NCBI GenBank assembly: GCA_944326135.1
Contig: CALVCU010000015.1
Span: 124,001 to 188,000 of the forward strand
Length of the DNA: 64,000 bases
Reading direction: 5' to 3'
DNA from: an uncultured Ligilactobacillus sp.
GTDB lineage: Bacteria; Bacillota; Bacilli; Lactobacillales; Lactobacillaceae
Both the position numbers and the translations under genes were made by a program. The notes beneath the pieces are model-generated. The model saw only the letters and a list, made by a program, of their open reading frames with translations. It had not been told where the DNA came from and did no database searches. Below are positions 61,531 through 64,000 of this stretch, in pieces. Position 1 is the first letter of the stretch; each line of letters begins with the position of its first letter.

Positions 61531-62346
61531 CTATTGATATTCACGAATAATTTCCATTTCATGTTCACGCACTAATTTTTTCGTTAATTGTTTAAAGTCT
61601 TTGTACTTGTCAACATTTTCATTAGTGATAATTAAGTCTGAACATTGGAATTGAATTTTATTTTCACTTTCATCTGTATGGAAAGCAGTATTTTCCATGG
61701 TTTCCATACTATGTTCGTTTAGTTTATTTAACACAATTTTCGAGTTGATTGAACCGAGTACAAGGAAATATCCTTCTTTCAAATAAAACACTCTTTCACT
61801 TGGAACACGGGTATTTCGAAGTTGTTGTCCGATTTTCTTCAAAACTGTAGCTGTTTCATCAGCGTCAATTTGATGATATTGTTCACTGTGTGACCAGTAG
61901 ATCAAAGTAGCACTGAATTCAGCCGCAGGAATCTTAGTTTGTTTTAAAAAATCAATACACTTGTTATAGAAAGCCTCGGCTTCTTGTGTATTCCATAAGT
62001 TTGTAGTAATATCACGTTCATTGGAATATTTGATAATTTGGTCTTTACTTAACTTTGCACTTGCAATACTACCCGCACGAATTTTAATCAATGATGATAA
62101 CCCCAACATCAATGGAAGTGCGATGACTACAATTGTTCTTTCCCAAACTGGTATTAAAATATATCCAACAATGACCATAAATACACCAATAATAAATGAA
62201 AAAACAATTAGCCAAGTAGTTAGGATACTAGGTAAAAATAGTCCTACTATTGAACCAACTAAACACAATGCTGCCATTGGGTAAAAAATATTAATTGGCA
62301 TATCAATGCTTCCAACTAAAAGTAAGATAATGATTGCAATTAACAA
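61531..62346 (-). CDS. Membrane protein with degenerate GGDEF domain
   Basis: A 271-residue protein with about four hydrophobic helices (1-85), then a GGDEF-like domain: RDITTNLWN for DxLTGLxNR, and KEGYF where GGDEF should be. The region five residues before KEGYF reads VPSE rather than RxxD, so neither catalytic nor canonical inhibitory-site residues remain. It is comparable in context to B. subtilis YdaK and Listeria PssE, degenerate GGDEF proteins linked to polysaccharide synthases. The start is TTG 62344-62346 behind AAAGAG, and it leads the operon. Confidence 0.75.
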   Translation of the reverse strand: MLIAIIILLLVGSIDMPINIFYPMAALCLVGSIVGLFLPSILTTWLIVFSFIIGVFMVIVGYILIPVWERTIVVIALPLMLGLSSLIKIRAGSIASAKLSKDQIIKYSNERDITTNLWNTQEAEAFYNKCIDFLKQTKIPAAEFSATLIYWSHSEQYHQIDADETATVLKKIGQQLRNTRVPSERVFYLKEGYFLVLGSINSKIVLNKLNEHSMETMENTAFHTDESENKIQFQCSDLIITNENVDKYKDFKQLTKKLVREHEMEIIREYQ

Positions 62347-62424
62347 TGCAATTGCTCTTTCTAAAAAATAAAGAGATGATAAAACTAACTAATTAATGTT
62401 AACTTTTATCACTCTCTTTATTAA

Positions 62425-62811
62425 CTATTTATATGATGAAATCTCGATTAGATTTTGATCATTATCAGTGATGTAGATAGAAGTCATTTTGCCTTCTGAA
62501 CCCATTTTTTCAATTGGCCCAGCAACAATATTTACAAAGTAACTCTTTAAATGATTTTCAACACTTTCAATATCATCACCGACTACAATACAAAAATCAG
62601 CAGCACCAATTGTAGGATGTTCAGCCTTTAATTCAGTAGGGCGATCTGATTTTTGTAATCGAATTAATTGATGACCACAACGCAATGTTGTTACATTTTC
62701 ATCTGTTTGATCATTGATAACTGGCATGTCAAAAACTTCATGATAAAAACGAGTAGCTTTTTCAATGTTGCTAACAGTTAACACGATGTGATCTAAACGT
62801 CTTACACGCAT
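62425..62811 (-). CDS. VOC-superfamily (glyoxalase-fold) protein
   Basis: A 128-residue protein of two beta-alpha-beta-beta-beta repeats. RLDHIVLTVSNIEKATRFYHEVF gives the first metal His and NLIEISSY the last metal Glu. It resembles the small virulence-type VOC proteins. The substrate is unknown. It is monocistronic; AAAGGA precedes the ATG. Confidence 0.82.
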   Translation of the reverse strand: MRVRRLDHIVLTVSNIEKATRFYHEVFDMPVINDQTDENVTTLRCGHQLIRLQKSDRPTELKAEHPTIGAADFCIVVGDDIESVENHLKSYFVNIVAGPIEKMGSEGKMTSIYITDNDQNLIEISSYK

Positions 62812-62897
62812 AATAAGATTCCTTTCTTAAATAATTTCAATTAATATTATACTGATTTTTTGATTTGAATTAAATATAAAGAGTTTTTACTTTTAAA

Positions 62898-62935
62898 TGT
62901 AAGCGCTTTGATGTAAAATTAAAAAAACGTTTACT
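62898..62935 (+). promoter_or_regulatory. Two CRE-like operators upstream of fructokinase
   Basis: TGTAAGCGCTTTGA (62898-62911) matches the CcpA site TGWAARCGYTWNCW at 13 of 14 positions. AAAAAACGTTTACT (62922-62935) matches at 12 of 14. They flank a TAAAAT -10 (62913-62918), so CcpA or a LacI-type sucrose regulator probably represses here. Confidence 0.65.
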
Positions 62936-62957
62936 TTAACAAAAAGGAGATTATAAA

Positions 62958-63833
62958 ATGTCAAAATTATATGGGGCAATTGAGGCCGGCGGCACAAAGT
63001 TTGTTTGTGCTGTTTGTGATGAAGATTTAAATATTATTAAACGCGTAAAGATTCCAACTACTGTACCTGCAGAAACGATGACTGAGGTATTTAAATTCTT
63101 TACTGAAAATCCAGTGTCAGCAATGGGAATTGGCTCATTTGGGCCAATTGACATCAATCGTAATTCAGCTACATATGGTTATATAACTAATACACCTAAA
63201 AAAGGATGGGCAAATTACAACTTTTTAGGCGAAATGAAGGCAAGGTTTGATATTCCATATGTTTGGACAACGGATGTTAATGTTGCTGCATATGGTGAGC
63301 TTAAACGTGGTGCAGCTCAAGGAGAAGACAGTTGTGTATATTTAACTGTTGGAACTGGAGTTGGTGGCGGTGCAGTAGTAAATGGTAAGTTACTTGAAGG
63401 TTTTGGTCATCCTGAAATGGGTCACATTATTTTAAAACGGCATCCAAATGATAAATATAAGGGCCATTGTCCATATCATCATGATTGTTTAGAGGGAATG
63501 GTTTCTGGTCCTGCGATTGAAGCACGACACCATGGCGTTAAAGCCTATGATATTCCTAAAGATGATGAAGATTGGCAAATTGTAGCTTATTATTTAGCAC
63601 AAGCATGTTTAGACTATACATTAATATTATCGCCTGAAAAAATTATTTTTGGTGGTGGAGTATCAAAACAATCACAATTATTCCCATTGATTCGGCAAGA
63701 TTTCAAAGAATTGATGAATGGATACATTAAAACTCCAGCACTTGATGATTATATCGTTCATTGTGATCTCGGTGATGATGCAGGAATTACTGGTTGTTTA
63801 CTCCTAGCACAAGAAATAGAAAAAAAGAGTTAA
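62958..63833 (+). CDS. scrK: Fructokinase (ROK family)
   Basis: A 291-residue ROK kinase: AIEAGGTKFVCAV (ATP phosphate loop), TVGTGVGGG and the zinc-binding cluster CPYHHDCLEG typical of Firmicute ScrK fructokinases. It phosphorylates fructose to fructose-6-phosphate in the cytosol. No sucrose transporter or hydrolase is adjacent. Two CRE-like sites upstream suggest carbon catabolite control. AAGGAG precedes the ATG. Confidence 0.9.
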   Translation: MSKLYGAIEAGGTKFVCAVCDEDLNIIKRVKIPTTVPAETMTEVFKFFTENPVSAMGIGSFGPIDINRNSATYGYITNTPKKGWANYNFLGEMKARFDIPYVWTTDVNVAAYGELKRGAAQGEDSCVYLTVGTGVGGGAVVNGKLLEGFGHPEMGHIILKRHPNDKYKGHCPYHHDCLEGMVSGPAIEARHHGVKAYDIPKDDEDWQIVAYYLAQACLDYTLILSPEKIIFGGGVSKQSQLFPLIRQDFKELMNGYIKTPALDDYIVHCDLGDDAGITGCLLLAQEIEKKS

Positions 63834-63844
63834 AAAAGATTGAA

Positions 63845-63873
63845 GGACTATGCAAAATGCATAGTCTTTTTTA
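63845..63873 (+). terminator. Intrinsic terminator of scrK
   Basis: Stem GACTATGCA/TGCATAGTC followed by TTTTTT. Confidence 0.88.
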
Positions 63874-63985
63874 TTAAGTAGTTTAATGTTTTTATAATGA
63901 AGTGATGATTTTAATGAAACCTATTCAAATTATGTCCAAAAGTGGTAAAATATTTTTGTTTATATAGTATTGGAGAGTTTTATAC

Positions 63986-64000
63986 ATGAAGAAAAAATTA
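63986..64000 (+). CDS. Start of a CDS running off the right edge
   Basis: ATG 63986-63988 follows GGAGAG by 8 bases and opens MKKKL, like the basic end of a signal peptide. Nothing more can be said from five codons. Confidence 0.45.

Noticed and set aside
1..64000. Insertion sequences, prophage, CRISPR arrays or tRNA genes
   Set aside because: No transposase or phage frame, no spaced direct repeats and no cloverleaf with GTTCGA-type loop was found on either strand by eye.

Overview
The window is AT-rich, low-GC Gram-positive DNA. Malolactic genes (mleR/mleS/mleP), a DtpT-type peptide transporter, cysteine aminopeptidase C, sortase A with LPQTG surface proteins and a Noc/Soj/Spo0J cluster point to a lactic acid bacterium of the Lactobacillaceae. 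A Ligilactobacillus-like species is my guess, but the sequence alone does not prove a genus. The rsmG-noc-parA-parB-DUF951-ychF-DUF1129 block (25.1-30.4 kb) normally lies beside oriC, so the window is probably origin-proximal. No dnaA, rRNA or tRNA gene is visible.

Layout. 0-8.3 kb: transporters, a preQ1-riboswitch operon (queT, a Tad2/DUF2829 homologue, an SDR), DegV, a trx-fluC-fluC operon, an MFS carrier and a POT peptide transporter. 8.5-16.6 kb: an orphan AgrC-like kinase, yfhO-srtA, pepC, an L,D-transpeptidase and prs. 17-25 kb: a secreted-protein region with a small XRE regulator, a secreted aryl-sulfate sulfotransferase homologue, two disrupted LPQTG proteins and a disrupted AgrC-like kinase. 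25-30.5 kb: the chromosome-segregation block. 30.7-38.7 kb: an alpha/beta-hydrolase-like protein, a candidate sRNA, a zinc ABC transporter with a Zur-like box, folT under a THF riboswitch, an MFS carrier, a UDG-family protein and a LysM-NlpC/P60 wall hydrolase with a WalR box. 38.8-46.3 kb: a GH13 protein lacking its catalytic residues, a 5'-nucleotidase-family protein and the malolactic locus. 46.4-52.1 kb: a cytidylyltransferase/epimerase pair beside an LCP ligase, a frameshifted nucleoside hydrolase, an SDR and a ThiD/PdxK kinase. 52.2-64 kb: a candidate 0.3-kb structured RNA, a Ser-repeat LPQTG adhesin, AhpC, a P2-type ATPase, a lipoprotein, an exopolysaccharide operon (degenerate GGDEF, 52-aa membrane protein, GT2, GH8), a VOC protein and a CRE-controlled fructokinase.

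How the genes connect. Many encode the cell surface: sortase A and its LPQTG clients, YfhO, LCP, TarI-like cytidylyltransferase, L,D-transpeptidase, NlpC/P60 and the EPS operon. Two RNA switches (preQ1 and THF) control vitamin or precursor uptake. Four genes are visibly broken (19.4-21.2, 21.5-22.8, 23.3-24.9 and 49.4-50.4 kb). Three of them adjoin each other, which suggests either decay of a host-interaction locus or local sequence error.

The most unusual items are: a full-length GH13 protein with its catalytic residues replaced; an LPQTG thioester adhesin stopped at its predicted thioester glutamine; a C-rich-loop sRNA with near-perfect promoter and terminator; a structured ncRNA at 52.3 kb with competing helices; an EPS operon around a degenerate GGDEF protein; and a chromosomal Tad2-like gene inside a queuosine-salvage operon.
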